From DASZBX01 sp035943635 (GTDB lineage: Bacteria > Actinomycetota > Actinomycetes > Streptomycetales > Catenulisporaceae), in contig DASZBX010000124.1 in NCBI GenBank assembly GCA_035943635.1, positions 1 to 64,000 on the forward strand: a stretch of DNA of 64,000 bases, read 5' to 3'. The notes beneath the pieces were generated by a model that was not told the origin of the DNA, made no database searches, and was given only the letters and a program-made list of their open reading frames with translations. Position 1 is the stretch's first letter; each line of letters starts with the position of its first letter. This document shows, in pieces, positions 15,572-24,230 of this stretch. Both the position numbers and the translations under genes were made by a program.

Positions 15572-17405
15572 CGAGATGACCGGTGTGAATCTCGGCCTGG
15601 AGTCCGAGCCGGTGCGGGAGGCCGGCCTCGGCCCGCGGCCGGACTCGCGCCCCGGCTCGGGCGCCGATCCGCGAGACGAGCGCCACGAGCGCGTCCGCGG
15701 CGCCATCGCGGCCGGTGCCGAGGAGTTGTTCCGAAGGCAGAGCGCTGACGGCGTGTTCGGCGACGACCCGCCCGCATCGGTGCTCGGCACCGCGGGCGCG
15801 ATCACCGCGCTGCACGCCGCCGACCCGTCCGGCTCGGCCGAACTGATCGCGGCCGGCGCCCGATGGCTGCGCGGCGTCCAGCACGAGGACGGCGGCTGGG
15901 GCGGCGTCATCGGCGCCGGCAGCGAGCCGGTGGCGACCTCGGTCGCGGCCGCCGCCCTGCAGATCGTCGCACCGGACGCGAGCACGGCCGCCGTCAAGGC
16001 CGGACAAGCCGCTCTGGCCGCGCTCGGCGGCGTCGAGGGCATCACCGACCTGGCCGTCGCGCACCTGTGCGCGCAGTTCCAGGTGCTCGCCGGGTTCGCG
16101 CCGGCGAGGAGTCTGCGCCGGCTACCCCTCGAAATCGTCCTCGCCGACTCGGTACGCCGCAGCCGGATCTCCTTCCGGACCGCGCCGTTCATCGGCCTGG
16201 CGCTGATGCAGGCGACGATCGATCCGCCGGGGCCGGTGCGCAGGCTCACCAACCGCATGGCCGTGCCCGAGGCGCTGCGGCTCCTGCACGCAGTGCACGA
16301 CCACGAGCGCCGGACCGGCGCGTTCAGCCGGGACCCGTGGCCCGCCGCCCTCGTGTGCCTGGGCCTGGCCCACGCCGGGATGGCGCCCGAGATCGCGGCC
16401 GCGATCGTCGGCTCCCTGCGTGCGTCGGTGCGGGCCGACGGCTCGTGGGATGCGGTGTCCAACCTGGACCTGACCCGCTCGGCGTTCGCGGCGACCGGCC
16501 TGATCGCGGCCGGCTACGGCGCCGACCCCCGGCTTGTGCGCACCCGCGACTTCTTCCACCGCACCCGGCAGCAGGACGCCTTCACGGTGCTGGACTGCCC
16601 GGCCGGCGGCTGGAGCTTCTCCGACGAGCACGGCTGGCCCGCCACGCTGGAATCCGCGGAGATCCTGGCCGCGCTCGCCGGGTTCCCGGACCGGGAGCGG
16701 GACGAGGTGCTGCGCGGCGGCGTCGGCTGGCTGATCAGCCGCCAGGACACCCGCGGCTCGTGGAGCCTGTGGGTCCGCGACACCAGGCTCCCCAACGACG
16801 GCCCCTGCCCCGGCATCACCAGCCAGGGCGTCGTCGCGCTGCTCGAGTCCGGCCGCGGCGCCGACGACGAGCGGGTGCGCTCGGCCGCCGACTGGCTGGA
16901 GACCCGGCAGGCGCCCGACGGCACGTTCGAGAACCTCTGGTACCGCGACCACACCTCGGGCACGGCGATGGTGCTCGGGGCGCTGGCCATGGCCGGACGC
17001 GGCAGCGGCCCGGTCGCCGGCGCCGCGCGCCGCTGGCTGCTCGCCACCCAGCACCCGGACGGCTCGTGGGGCACGGGCGAGGATTCGGGCGGCTCGGATG
17101 GCTCGACGGGCCCGGCCGCTTCGGCGGGCTCGGTCGAGGAGACGTCATGGGCGCTGCCGGCCCTCCTCGCGGCCGGCGTGCCCGCCGACTCGACCCCGAT
17201 CCGGCGAGCCGTCGACTGGCTGTTGGACGCCCAGCAGCCGGACGGCGACTGGCCGGCGACCCGCGTCTGCGCCTACATCCGCCACCAGATGTACTACCCG
17301 AACGGAGCGATCACCCGAGGTCTCGCGCTGCGTGCCCTCGCCTCCTACCGGTCGGCCGTCGACGCCGCCGACGCCGCCGCCGCGGCGGCTGGAGGCCCCG
17401 CGTGA
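15564..17405 (+). CDS. Squalene/oxidosqualene-cyclase-like protein lacking the DxDD acid
   Basis: 613 residues, built like class II triterpene cyclases (two alpha-barrels). At least five QW-type repeats are visible: RWLRGVQHEDGGWGG, GWLISRQDTRGSWS, DWLETRQAPDGTF, RWLLATQHPDGSWG and DWLLDAQQPDGDWP. In hopene cyclases the segment GGW-x(7-10)-PDVDDTA carries the protonating Asp. Here it reads GGWSFSDEHGWPATLESAE, with no DxDD. The final LESAE is nearer to the oxidosqualene-cyclase DCTAE pattern, but Leu stands where the catalytic Asp should be. It is coupled to the UbiA gene, and an FAD epoxidase-like enzyme is in the cluster. It may act on an epoxide or have lost catalysis. Confidence 0.85.
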   Translation: MPDEMTGVNLGLESEPVREAGLGPRPDSRPGSGADPRDERHERVRGAIAAGAEELFRRQSADGVFGDDPPASVLGTAGAITALHAADPSGSAELIAAGARWLRGVQHEDGGWGGVIGAGSEPVATSVAAAALQIVAPDASTAAVKAGQAALAALGGVEGITDLAVAHLCAQFQVLAGFAPARSLRRLPLEIVLADSVRRSRISFRTAPFIGLALMQATIDPPGPVRRLTNRMAVPEALRLLHAVHDHERRTGAFSRDPWPAALVCLGLAHAGMAPEIAAAIVGSLRASVRADGSWDAVSNLDLTRSAFAATGLIAAGYGADPRLVRTRDFFHRTRQQDAFTVLDCPAGGWSFSDEHGWPATLESAEILAALAGFPDRERDEVLRGGVGWLISRQDTRGSWSLWVRDTRLPNDGPCPGITSQGVVALLESGRGADDERVRSAADWLETRQAPDGTFENLWYRDHTSGTAMVLGALAMAGRGSGPVAGAARRWLLATQHPDGSWGTGEDSGGSDGSTGPAASAGSVEETSWALPALLAAGVPADSTPIRRAVDWLLDAQQPDGDWPATRVCAYIRHQMYYPNGAITRGLALRALASYRSAVDAADAAAAAAGGPA

Positions 17406-17542
17406 CCGCGCAGCAGCTGCCTGCGATGGCGCGGCTGCTGACGATCGCGCGCGGGCCCCCGCGCAACGAGGACCGGAAACTCACGCACCGGCCGCCCTCA
17501 ATTCTGCCTTCTTCAATCCGGTCGCCCTGAATCCATTAGGCC

Positions 17543-18409
17543 TCAATACCCTTCGCGGGCATTGACCCGGGCCGGCCAATAGCGCTGCCCGGGTCCCGGA
17601 TGATAGGCGGGCCATCTGGCCGGTTCGCCATGAGGCTCATCCCCGAATACCGTGACCCGCTGCCCGAGCCGCGGTTCGTGATAATCATTGAGCGCATAGT
17701 GCTGGGTAACCCGGTTGTCCCACACGGCGATATCACCGGGCCGCCAGTGGTGGCGGCACGTCAATTCGGGGCGCTCCGAGAATGTGAAAAGGTAGTCGAG
17801 CAGAGCGTCGCTTTCCCCACGGCTCAGTTGCACGATATGCGAGGTGAACAATCGATTGACGTAGAGCGCTTTCCGCCCGGTTTCCGGATGCACGCGCACC
17901 ATCGGGTGTTCGGCGTGCCTGATCTTCTCGTTGCCGGGGTGGCTGTGTATCGCGGTCAGTCCGCCGAGCAGCTCGCGCAGGGGTGCGGACAGCTGCTCGT
18001 AGGCCAGGTACTGGTTGCTCCACATGGTGTCGCCGCCCTGGTCGGGGAGGCGGACCAGCCGGAGGACCGAGGCCAGCGGCGGAGTCTGGTTGTAGGTGAT
18101 GTCGGTGTGCCAGACGTCGGTCTTGCCGCCCTGTTCGGAGTCGATCAGGACGATCTTCGGATGTCCGTCGAGCCGCGGCAGGTGGGTGTGCGGCTCGACG
18201 TGGCCGAGCCGCTCCCCGAAAGCGATGTGCGCCTCCGGGGAAATGTGCTCCTGGCCGGAGATGAAGATCACCAGGTAATCGAGAAGGGCCTGCTTGATAT
18301 CGCGGAAGACCTCCTCGGTGAGGCTTTCGAGGTCGACTCCGTCGATACCGGCGCCGAGGGCGCCGGCCCGTGGTTCGACAATGATCTGTGGGGTGGCCGG
18401 ATAATGCAT
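17543..18409 (-). CDS. TauD/TfdA-family Fe(II)/2-oxoglutarate dioxygenase
   Basis: 288 residues. ATG at 18409 is preferred because GGAG sits 8 bases upstream; a GTG at 18418 would add three residues. The facial triad is visible: VWHTDITYNQTPP (HxD), and the distal His in WDNRVTQHYALNDY, followed by the 2-oxoglutarate Arg in RLGQRVTVFG. Family members hydroxylate, desaturate or cleave small molecules, the founding member acting on taurine. It is the only core gene on the minus strand, convergent with the cyclase-like gene and divergent from the aminotransferase. A tailoring oxidation of the cluster product is likely, but a sulfonate role cannot be excluded. The 17406-17542 gap shows nothing convincing. 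Confidence 0.88.
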   Translation of the reverse strand: MHYPATPQIIVEPRAGALGAGIDGVDLESLTEEVFRDIKQALLDYLVIFISGQEHISPEAHIAFGERLGHVEPHTHLPRLDGHPKIVLIDSEQGGKTDVWHTDITYNQTPPLASVLRLVRLPDQGGDTMWSNQYLAYEQLSAPLRELLGGLTAIHSHPGNEKIRHAEHPMVRVHPETGRKALYVNRLFTSHIVQLSRGESDALLDYLFTFSERPELTCRHHWRPGDIAVWDNRVTQHYALNDYHEPRLGQRVTVFGDEPHGEPARWPAYHPGPGQRYWPARVNAREGY

Positions 18410-18509
18410 CGTGCTCACTCCGTCCTGGGCTGTGACACCGGTTCTGGATAGCCTTTCTCATCAATACCTCCCGTCCGGCCCGAGCACAAGGAAAAACCGA
18501 TCCGGGCGC

Positions 18510-18538
18510 TTGACGCATTCGATATCCGAAGGCAGACT
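18510..18538 (+). promoter_or_regulatory. Putative promoter of the aminotransferase-to-P450 operon
   Basis: TTGACG (18510-18515), a 17-base spacer and CAGACT (18533-18538) lie 69 bases upstream of the aminotransferase ATG, in the divergent gap with the TauD gene. The -35 is good and the -10 is fair for an actinomycete. Confidence 0.35.
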
Positions 18539-18606
18539 CAACGGAAACGAGCCGAACGGGAAATCTTCTCCGACAAAACTGTGCACGCATTCTGGAGGGG
18601 GAGACC

Positions 18607-19611
18607 ATGGGCATGATCGTCGATCTGCCGACTGTGGATCTTTCGATGAACGAGTCGCCGTTCCCGCCGATTCCCTCCGTGCTCGACGCGGTCCATTCCG
18701 CCGCGGCACAGATGCAGCGCTACCCCGACTTCCGGGCGGCCGAGGCGGGTGCGGCGCTGGCCAAACACCTCGGCGTGCCGGAGGCGCAGGTGGTCGTCGG
18801 GCCCGGCTCCGCCGGGCTCACCCAGCTGGTCATCCAGGCGCTGGACCCGGACCGGACCGAGATCGTCCAGCCGGCGCTGTCCTTCGAGGGCTACCCGCTG
18901 ATGGCGGCCAACGTCCGCAACCGGGCGGTGCGGGTGCCGCTGGCCGGCCTCGCGCACGACCTGGACGCGATGGCGGACGCGGTCACCGAGCGGACCCGCT
19001 GCGTCCTGCTGTGCAACCCGAACAACCCGACCGGCGCCGTGCTGACCCACGCCGAGATCGCCGGGTTCCTGGCCCGGATCCCCTCCGAGGTCGTCGTGAT
19101 CATCGACGAGGCGTACAGAGAGTACGTATCCGACGGCGCCTACGCCGACGGGCTGCTCCTGCACGGCGAGCACGACAACGTCTGTGTCGTGCGCACCTTC
19201 TCCAAGGCCTACGGTCTGGCCTCACTGCGGGTCGGCTACGCGGTGGTCCCGGCCGGGATCGCCGAGGCGGTCCGGATGGCGGGCCTCCTGTTCTACCCCG
19301 GCGGTCTCGCCCAGGCCGCGGCGAGCGCCTGTCTCGATCCGCAGGCGCAGCAGGAGTGCGCCCGCCGCTGCGCCGAGCTGAGAGACACGCGGGACCGGCT
19401 GCGTGCCGACCTCATCGCCGCAGGGCTGCCGGTCGCCCCGAGCGAGGCGAACTTCCTCTGGCTGCCGCTGGGTCCCGACAGCGAGCGGTTCGCCCTGCGC
19501 TGCCGCGCCGCCGGGCTCATCGTGCGCTGTTTTCCCGGGGTGGGCGTGCGCGTCACCGTCGGCGACGAGGAGGCCAACGCGCGAGTGCTGGCCGTGGCCG
19601 GCGACTCATGA
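18607..19611 (+). CDS. Class I/II PLP aminotransferase, HisC-like
   Basis: 334 residues, with GGAGGGGG upstream of ATG 18607. Fold type I landmarks are present: LLCNPNNPTGAVLTHAEI, the Asp/Tyr region VVIIDEAYREYVSDG, and the Schiff-base Lys in VRTFSKAYGLASLRVGYA (about residue 202). HisC-like enzymes transaminate histidinol phosphate and many phosphorylated or aromatic keto substrates. There are no other histidine genes here, so a dedicated role is likely, for example amino-sugar or amine formation or supply of an amino acid unit. It opens a run of six genes joined by 4-base overlaps. At 334 residues it is slightly shorter than usual HisC proteins (about 350). Confidence 0.88.
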   Translation: MGMIVDLPTVDLSMNESPFPPIPSVLDAVHSAAAQMQRYPDFRAAEAGAALAKHLGVPEAQVVVGPGSAGLTQLVIQALDPDRTEIVQPALSFEGYPLMAANVRNRAVRVPLAGLAHDLDAMADAVTERTRCVLLCNPNNPTGAVLTHAEIAGFLARIPSEVVVIIDEAYREYVSDGAYADGLLLHGEHDNVCVVRTFSKAYGLASLRVGYAVVPAGIAEAVRMAGLLFYPGGLAQAAASACLDPQAQQECARRCAELRDTRDRLRADLIAAGLPVAPSEANFLWLPLGPDSERFALRCRAAGLIVRCFPGVGVRVTVGDEEANARVLAVAGDS

Positions 19612-20825
19612 AGGTCCTGGCCGTCACATGGGGTCTGCCGTCGCACCTGTACACGCTCGTGCCGGTGGCGTGGGCGCTGCGCTCGGCCGGCCACGAGGTC
19701 CGGTTCGCCGGTCCGCCGGGCCTGGTCGAGGCGATCGCCCAGGCCGGCCTCCCGGCCGTCCCGGTCGGTCCGCACCTCGACTTCGCCACGGTGGCCCACG
19801 GACAGATCGGACGGGACGCCACCGGCACCGGCGCCGATGACGCCGACGGGCCGCAGCCGGCCATCACCAAGGGCGGGACGAGCCACCAGTACGCCGAAGC
19901 GATGCTCCCCGACCTGGTCGACTTCGGCCGGCACTACGGCCCGGACCTGATCCTGCACGATCCGGGCAACCTCGCGGCGGCCGTCGCGGCCGCCGTCCTG
20001 CGGGTGCCGAGCGCGCGAATGCTGTGGGGGCCCGACTACCGGACCCGGCTGGGCTTCGACGCCGACACCGTGCTCGGCCCCCTGGTCGACCAGTTCGGCC
20101 TGGACCCCGCCGAGGTACCGGTCCAGGGCGCGCTAACCCTCGACCCCTGCCCGCCGCCGATGCAGGTCCCGCTGTCCGGGCCGCACCGGCCCATCCGGTT
20201 CGTGCCCTACAACGGAGCCGCGATCCTGCCCGGCTGGCTGCGCACGGCACCGGCCCGCCCGCTCGTCTATCTCACCCGCGGCACCATGATGGGCCTGATG
20301 TGTCTCGACGGCGACTTCGACCTGGTCGGCGCCGTGCGGGCCGTCGCCGAGCTGGACGTCGACCTGGTGCTGGCATCGATCGGCCGCGATCTCACCGGCG
20401 TGCCGCTGCCGTCCAACGTCCGGGTGAGCACGGACTGGCTGGCGCTGCACCTGGCCCTGCCTTCCTGCGCCGTGCTGGTGCACCAGGGCGGCGCCGGCAC
20501 CACGATGACCGGCGCGGCGTACGGGGTCCCGCAGCTGATCCTGCCGAGCGTCGCCGACCAGCACTTCAACGCGGAACGGCTGGCCGTGACCGGGGCGGGC
20601 ACGTCGCTGCCGACAGAACAGGCCGGACCCGAGGCGGTCCGCGACGCGGTGGCCGCCCTGATCGGCGACGCCCGCTGGAAGACGGCGGCCACAGTGCTGC
20701 GCCGGCGCAACGACGCGCGACCGACACCGGCCGAGGTGGTGACGCACCTGGAGCAACTGGCCCACCCGGCGGGTGCGGCGGCGACCTCCCGGCCCCCTAC
20801 CCGACGACTGGAGGCTTCATCATGA
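19608..20825 (+). CDS. GT1 natural-product glycosyltransferase (EryCIII/macrolide type)
   Basis: 405 residues from ATG at 19608, in an ATGA overlap with the aminotransferase stop. A longer open frame upstream is out of context. N-terminal GT-B motif: MKVLAVTWGLPSHLYTLVPV. The C-terminal donor-binding motif is VLVHQGGAGTTMTGAAYGVP followed by LPSVADQHFNAERL, the signature of antibiotic glycosyltransferases that move TDP-sugars onto aglycones. No deoxysugar biosynthesis genes are in the window, so the donor is either a common nucleotide sugar or is made elsewhere. The GT signals that the final product, or an intermediate, is a glycoside. Confidence 0.9.
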   Translation: MKVLAVTWGLPSHLYTLVPVAWALRSAGHEVRFAGPPGLVEAIAQAGLPAVPVGPHLDFATVAHGQIGRDATGTGADDADGPQPAITKGGTSHQYAEAMLPDLVDFGRHYGPDLILHDPGNLAAAVAAAVLRVPSARMLWGPDYRTRLGFDADTVLGPLVDQFGLDPAEVPVQGALTLDPCPPPMQVPLSGPHRPIRFVPYNGAAILPGWLRTAPARPLVYLTRGTMMGLMCLDGDFDLVGAVRAVAELDVDLVLASIGRDLTGVPLPSNVRVSTDWLALHLALPSCAVLVHQGGAGTTMTGAAYGVPQLILPSVADQHFNAERLAVTGAGTSLPTEQAGPEAVRDAVAALIGDARWKTAATVLRRRNDARPTPAEVVTHLEQLAHPAGAAATSRPPTRRLEASS

Positions 20826-22021
20826 CCGCATCGCTGAGTGAGCCCATCTCGCTTCCTCTCCCGGAGCCGCCCTCGATCTACGAACCGCTGCCGCTCCTGA
20901 TCGATCTCCAACGCGATCAGCCCGTGGTCGAGGTGCGGCAGGCGGACGGCACGCCGGCCTGGCTGGTGTCGCGCTACGCCGACGTGCGCGTCGCGCTCAA
21001 GGACCACCGCTTCAGCCGGGAGATCGAGCGAGCCGACCACACTCCCGTCGCCGAGCTCGGCGGCCTGGAGACCGAGTCGCTGATGGGCATGGATCCACCG
21101 AAGCACACCCGGATGCGCAGCATCGTCGCGCACGCGTTCACCCCCCGGCGGGTCGAACGCATCCGCCCCGCGGTCAGAGCGATGGTCGACGAACTGCTCG
21201 CGGGCATGGCCGAGCTGCCCCGCCCCGTCGATCTCGTCCAGAACTACTCGAACCCGCTGCCCATCTGGGTCATCAGCGAGCTGTTGGGCATCGACGTGGA
21301 GAACCGGCCCAAGTGCAAGGAGTGGTCCGACATCATGGTCGGCGACTGGAACCGCGACCCCGCGCGGACGAAGGCCGCGGTCGACGAGTTCGCCACGCTG
21401 ATCGACCTGCGCCGGTCCAAGCCCGGCGACGACCTGATCAGCGAGATGATCGTCGCCCAGGAGGAGCACGGCCGGCTCACCGAGCGCGAGATGCTCATGG
21501 TGTGCATCGGCCTGCTCGTCGGCGGGCACGAGACGACGGCCAACCAGATCAACCTGTTCCTGATGACGCTGCTGCACGACCGCGAGCTCTGGAACAGGAT
21601 CGTCGAGAACCCGAAGGACATCAGCCGCACGGTCGACGAGTTGGGCCGGTACGTGCAGATCGGGGTCTCCGGCGTCATGCTGCCCCGGGTCACGCTGGAG
21701 GAGGTGGAACTCAGCGGGGTGACGATCCCGGCCGGCGCCGTGGTCCTGCTGGCCTTCATGGCCGCCAACCGCGACCCGCGGGTCTACCACGACCCGAATC
21801 GGATCCTGATCGACCGGATGACCCGCAACCCGCACCTCGGCTTCGGCATGGGCGTCCACCGCTGCATCGGCGTCCACCTGGCCAGGATGGAACTCCAGGA
21901 GTCGCTGGCCGGGTTCGGGCGCTGGATGCCCGACGTGCGGCTGGCGGTTCCCGAGTCCGAGGTGAAGTTCAGCCAGGGCCTGGTGGTCCGCCAGGTCCAG
22001 GCACTTCCGCTCACGTGGTGA
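20822..22021 (+). CDS. Cytochrome P450 with canonical I-helix (second of three)
   Basis: 399 residues, ATGA overlap with the glycosyltransferase stop. Canonical features: LLVGGHETTANQINLF (I-helix acid/Thr pair), DELGRY (ExxR) and LGFGMGVHRCIGVHLARMEL (heme Cys near residue 350). It should therefore be a standard monooxygenase, unlike the two flanking P450s with modified I-helices. The substrate is presumably the cluster product. No ferredoxin gene is adjacent; electrons must come from house-keeping partners. Confidence 0.92.
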   Translation: MTASLSEPISLPLPEPPSIYEPLPLLIDLQRDQPVVEVRQADGTPAWLVSRYADVRVALKDHRFSREIERADHTPVAELGGLETESLMGMDPPKHTRMRSIVAHAFTPRRVERIRPAVRAMVDELLAGMAELPRPVDLVQNYSNPLPIWVISELLGIDVENRPKCKEWSDIMVGDWNRDPARTKAAVDEFATLIDLRRSKPGDDLISEMIVAQEEHGRLTEREMLMVCIGLLVGGHETTANQINLFLMTLLHDRELWNRIVENPKDISRTVDELGRYVQIGVSGVMLPRVTLEEVELSGVTIPAGAVVLLAFMAANRDPRVYHDPNRILIDRMTRNPHLGFGMGVHRCIGVHLARMELQESLAGFGRWMPDVRLAVPESEVKFSQGLVVRQVQALPLTW

Positions 22022-22881
22022 CGCCGCAGGAGGAGATGGTCGCGCGCGTCGTCGCCTGGGGCCGGGCGCGCCAGGACGTGCGGGCGATCGTGCTGTACGG
22101 GTCGCTCGCCCAGCCGCACGCCCGCGTGGACGACCTCTCCGACGTCGACATCGAGATCACGTTCGCGGCCGTGACCCCCGAACTGCTCACCGGGTCGTGG
22201 TGGCGGGAGTTCGGCACGGTCTGGTCCGCGTACTCCATGGACCCGCTGCCGATGTGGGCACTCGTCTACGAAGGCGGGCTCACCGTCGACCTGGTCGTCG
22301 TCGACGACAGCCGCATGGCGGAGATGACGCAGCGGCTGTCCCCGAACTGGGAGCTCGGCTACCGGGTCCTGCTCGACCGCGACGGCATCACGCGCCGGCT
22401 GCCGGCGCCCGGTGGACAGCCGCTCGGCCGCGGCCGGCTCACCGACACCGAGTTCCGCCGGCTCGTCGACGGGTTCTGGTACGACGGGCTCAGGGTGCCG
22501 AAGTACATCGCCCGCGGTCAGCTGTGGATGGCCAAGACGCGGGACTGGGCGGCGAAGGCCCACCTCCTGCGCCTGCTGGAATGGCACTCCATCGTCCTCG
22601 GCGGGTTCCGGGTCGACGGGTTCGGCCGAGGGCGCCACATGCCGACGTGGCTGGCGCCGGAGCTCTGGGAGGCCGTGCACGGCGTGTTCGGGCGCTTCGA
22701 CGCCGACGACGCCTGGCGCGCGCTGGAGAACTCGGTCGAGCTGTTCTGGCGAGTGGCCGGCGAGGTGTCCGCGGCATCCGGATTCAGCTTCCCCACGGAA
22801 GAGGACGAGCACCTTCGCGAGTGGATGGAGCATCTGCTGGGGCGGGCGGCCGCGGTGAGCGCAGGGGTGGTGGACCGGTGA
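22018..22881 (+). CDS. Aminoglycoside 6-adenylyltransferase-like nucleotidyltransferase
   Basis: 287 residues; GTG at 22018 in a GTGA overlap. The nucleotidyltransferase core is visible as VLYGSLAQPHARVDDLSDVD (GS-x-SDxD), then a third Asp in GGLTVDLVVVD, matching the ANT(6)/AadK fold that adenylates streptomycin. The rest contains the FWYDGLRVPKYIARGQLW helix typical of that family. Inside a biosynthetic operon it may confer self-resistance by adenylating the product or its sugar. It could also activate a biosynthetic intermediate. The precise co-translation with the glycosyltransferase and P450 argues against a chance insertion. Confidence 0.85.
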   Translation: MTPQEEMVARVVAWGRARQDVRAIVLYGSLAQPHARVDDLSDVDIEITFAAVTPELLTGSWWREFGTVWSAYSMDPLPMWALVYEGGLTVDLVVVDDSRMAEMTQRLSPNWELGYRVLLDRDGITRRLPAPGGQPLGRGRLTDTEFRRLVDGFWYDGLRVPKYIARGQLWMAKTRDWAAKAHLLRLLEWHSIVLGGFRVDGFGRGRHMPTWLAPELWEAVHGVFGRFDADDAWRALENSVELFWRVAGEVSAASGFSFPTEEDEHLREWMEHLLGRAAAVSAGVVDR

Positions 22882-24230
22882 CGGGAGCCAGTGCGGTCGT
22901 CGTCGGTGCCGGCATCGCGGGAACAGCGGCCGCCCGGGTGCTCGCCGACCGGTTCGACAGTGTCCTGCTTCTGGACCGCGACGAACTGGCCGACCATGCC
23001 GAGCCGCGCCGCGGCGTGCCGCAGGGTGCGCACGGCCACGTTCTGCTGGTGGCCGGCCAGCGGGCTCTCGACGCACTGTTCCCAGGCCTGATGGCCGAAC
23101 TGGTCGCGGCGGGCGCGGTCGAGTTCGATCCCGGCATGGGACTGTCGTTCTCCCGGTTCGGCGCGATCTGGCCGCGGGTCCACACCGAGCTGCGGCTCGC
23201 GGCCGCGAGCAGACCGCTGCTCGAACGCGCGGTCCGGCGGCGGGTGCAGGCATTGCCGAACGTCCAGGTGCGGACCGGGGTTGCCGTGACCGCCCTCCTG
23301 GGCGACGACGAGCGGGTCACCGGAGTCCGGCTCGACGACGGCACGGTGTCGGACGCCGATCTCGTGGTGGACTGCAGCGGCCGCGGCGGGGCGTCGCAGC
23401 GGTGGCTGGAGGCGCTGGGCCACCCGGCGCCGCGCGTCACCGAGATGAAGATCGGGGTCGGCTACGCGACGAGGCTGTACCGCAGGAAGCCGACCGATCT
23501 CGCCGACGCGCAGGCCGCGTTCGTCCTGCCCGATCCACCCGGCGAGCTGTGCTCCGGGCTGGCGCTGCCGGTCGAGGACGACCGGTGGCTGGTGTCGCTG
23601 GGCGGGTGGCACGGCGCGTTCCCGCACGACGAGGCCGGGTTCGACGCCCACGCCGCGGCCCTGCCGCACCCGGGCATCGCCGGCATCGTCGCACACTGCG
23701 AAGCCCTGACGGACGTGGCCGTGTGCACGCTCCCGGTCAGCAGGCGGCGCCATGTCGAGGAGCTCGGACGTGTCCCGGCCGGCTATCTCGCGCTCGGTGA
23801 CGCCGTCTGCAGCTTCAATCCGATCTACGGCCAGGGGATGACCTGCGCGGCGATGGAGGCCGTCCAACTCGGCGAGCTGCTCGACGTCCACGCCGCGGTG
23901 ACGGCCGCTCTCACCGCGGAGTTCTACCAGCGGGTGGCGCGCATCGTGGCGACACCGTGGCGGTTCGCGGCCGGCGGGGACTTCGCCTACCCGCAGACCG
24001 AGGGCATCCGGCCGCGCGGGGTCTCGGTGATGAATGCCTATGCGCGGCAGGTTCAGCTCGCGTCGATGGTGGATCCCGACATCCGGCGGGTGTTCACCTC
24101 GGTCCAGCACCTGATCATGGATCCGTCGGAGCTGAGCCGTCCGGCGATGGTGGTCAGGGTGCTGCGTACCGCTCGCCGTGCCGGTCGGGGGCCGGCGGAC
24201 GGTGGCCGGGCCGGCGGTGCGTCGCGATGA
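22878..24230 (+). CDS. FAD-dependent monooxygenase/epoxidase-like protein
   Basis: 450 residues; GTG at 22878, GTGA overlap with the preceding stop. N-terminal FAD fold: AVVVGAGIAGTAAARVLADR, then LLLDRDELADHAEPRRGVPQG with the His-containing AHGHVLL. The second FAD contact is LALGDAVCSFNPIYGQGMTC. This NPIYGQGM form is common in squalene-epoxidase-like flavoproteins that epoxidise isoprenyl chains before cyclisation in bacterial meroterpenoid and indole-terpenoid pathways. That role fits the polyprenyl synthase, UbiA and cyclase-like genes upstream. It has no membrane anchor. Hydroxylation of another substrate remains possible. Confidence 0.85.
   Translation: MTGASAVVVGAGIAGTAAARVLADRFDSVLLLDRDELADHAEPRRGVPQGAHGHVLLVAGQRALDALFPGLMAELVAAGAVEFDPGMGLSFSRFGAIWPRVHTELRLAAASRPLLERAVRRRVQALPNVQVRTGVAVTALLGDDERVTGVRLDDGTVSDADLVVDCSGRGGASQRWLEALGHPAPRVTEMKIGVGYATRLYRRKPTDLADAQAAFVLPDPPGELCSGLALPVEDDRWLVSLGGWHGAFPHDEAGFDAHAAALPHPGIAGIVAHCEALTDVAVCTLPVSRRRHVEELGRVPAGYLALGDAVCSFNPIYGQGMTCAAMEAVQLGELLDVHAAVTAALTAEFYQRVARIVATPWRFAAGGDFAYPQTEGIRPRGVSVMNAYARQVQLASMVDPDIRRVFTSVQHLIMDPSELSRPAMVVRVLRTARRAGRGPADGGRAGGASR

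Noticed and set aside
17402..17530. A 42-codon plus-strand ORF starting GTGA at the end of the cyclase-like gene
   Set aside because: No ribosome-binding site beyond the overlap, low-complexity C-terminus and no family resemblance; likely read-through into the convergent gap.
18411..19607. Upstream extension of the glycosyltransferase frame
   Set aside because: It runs antiparallel in composition through the aminotransferase gene; the family N-terminus begins at ATG 19608.
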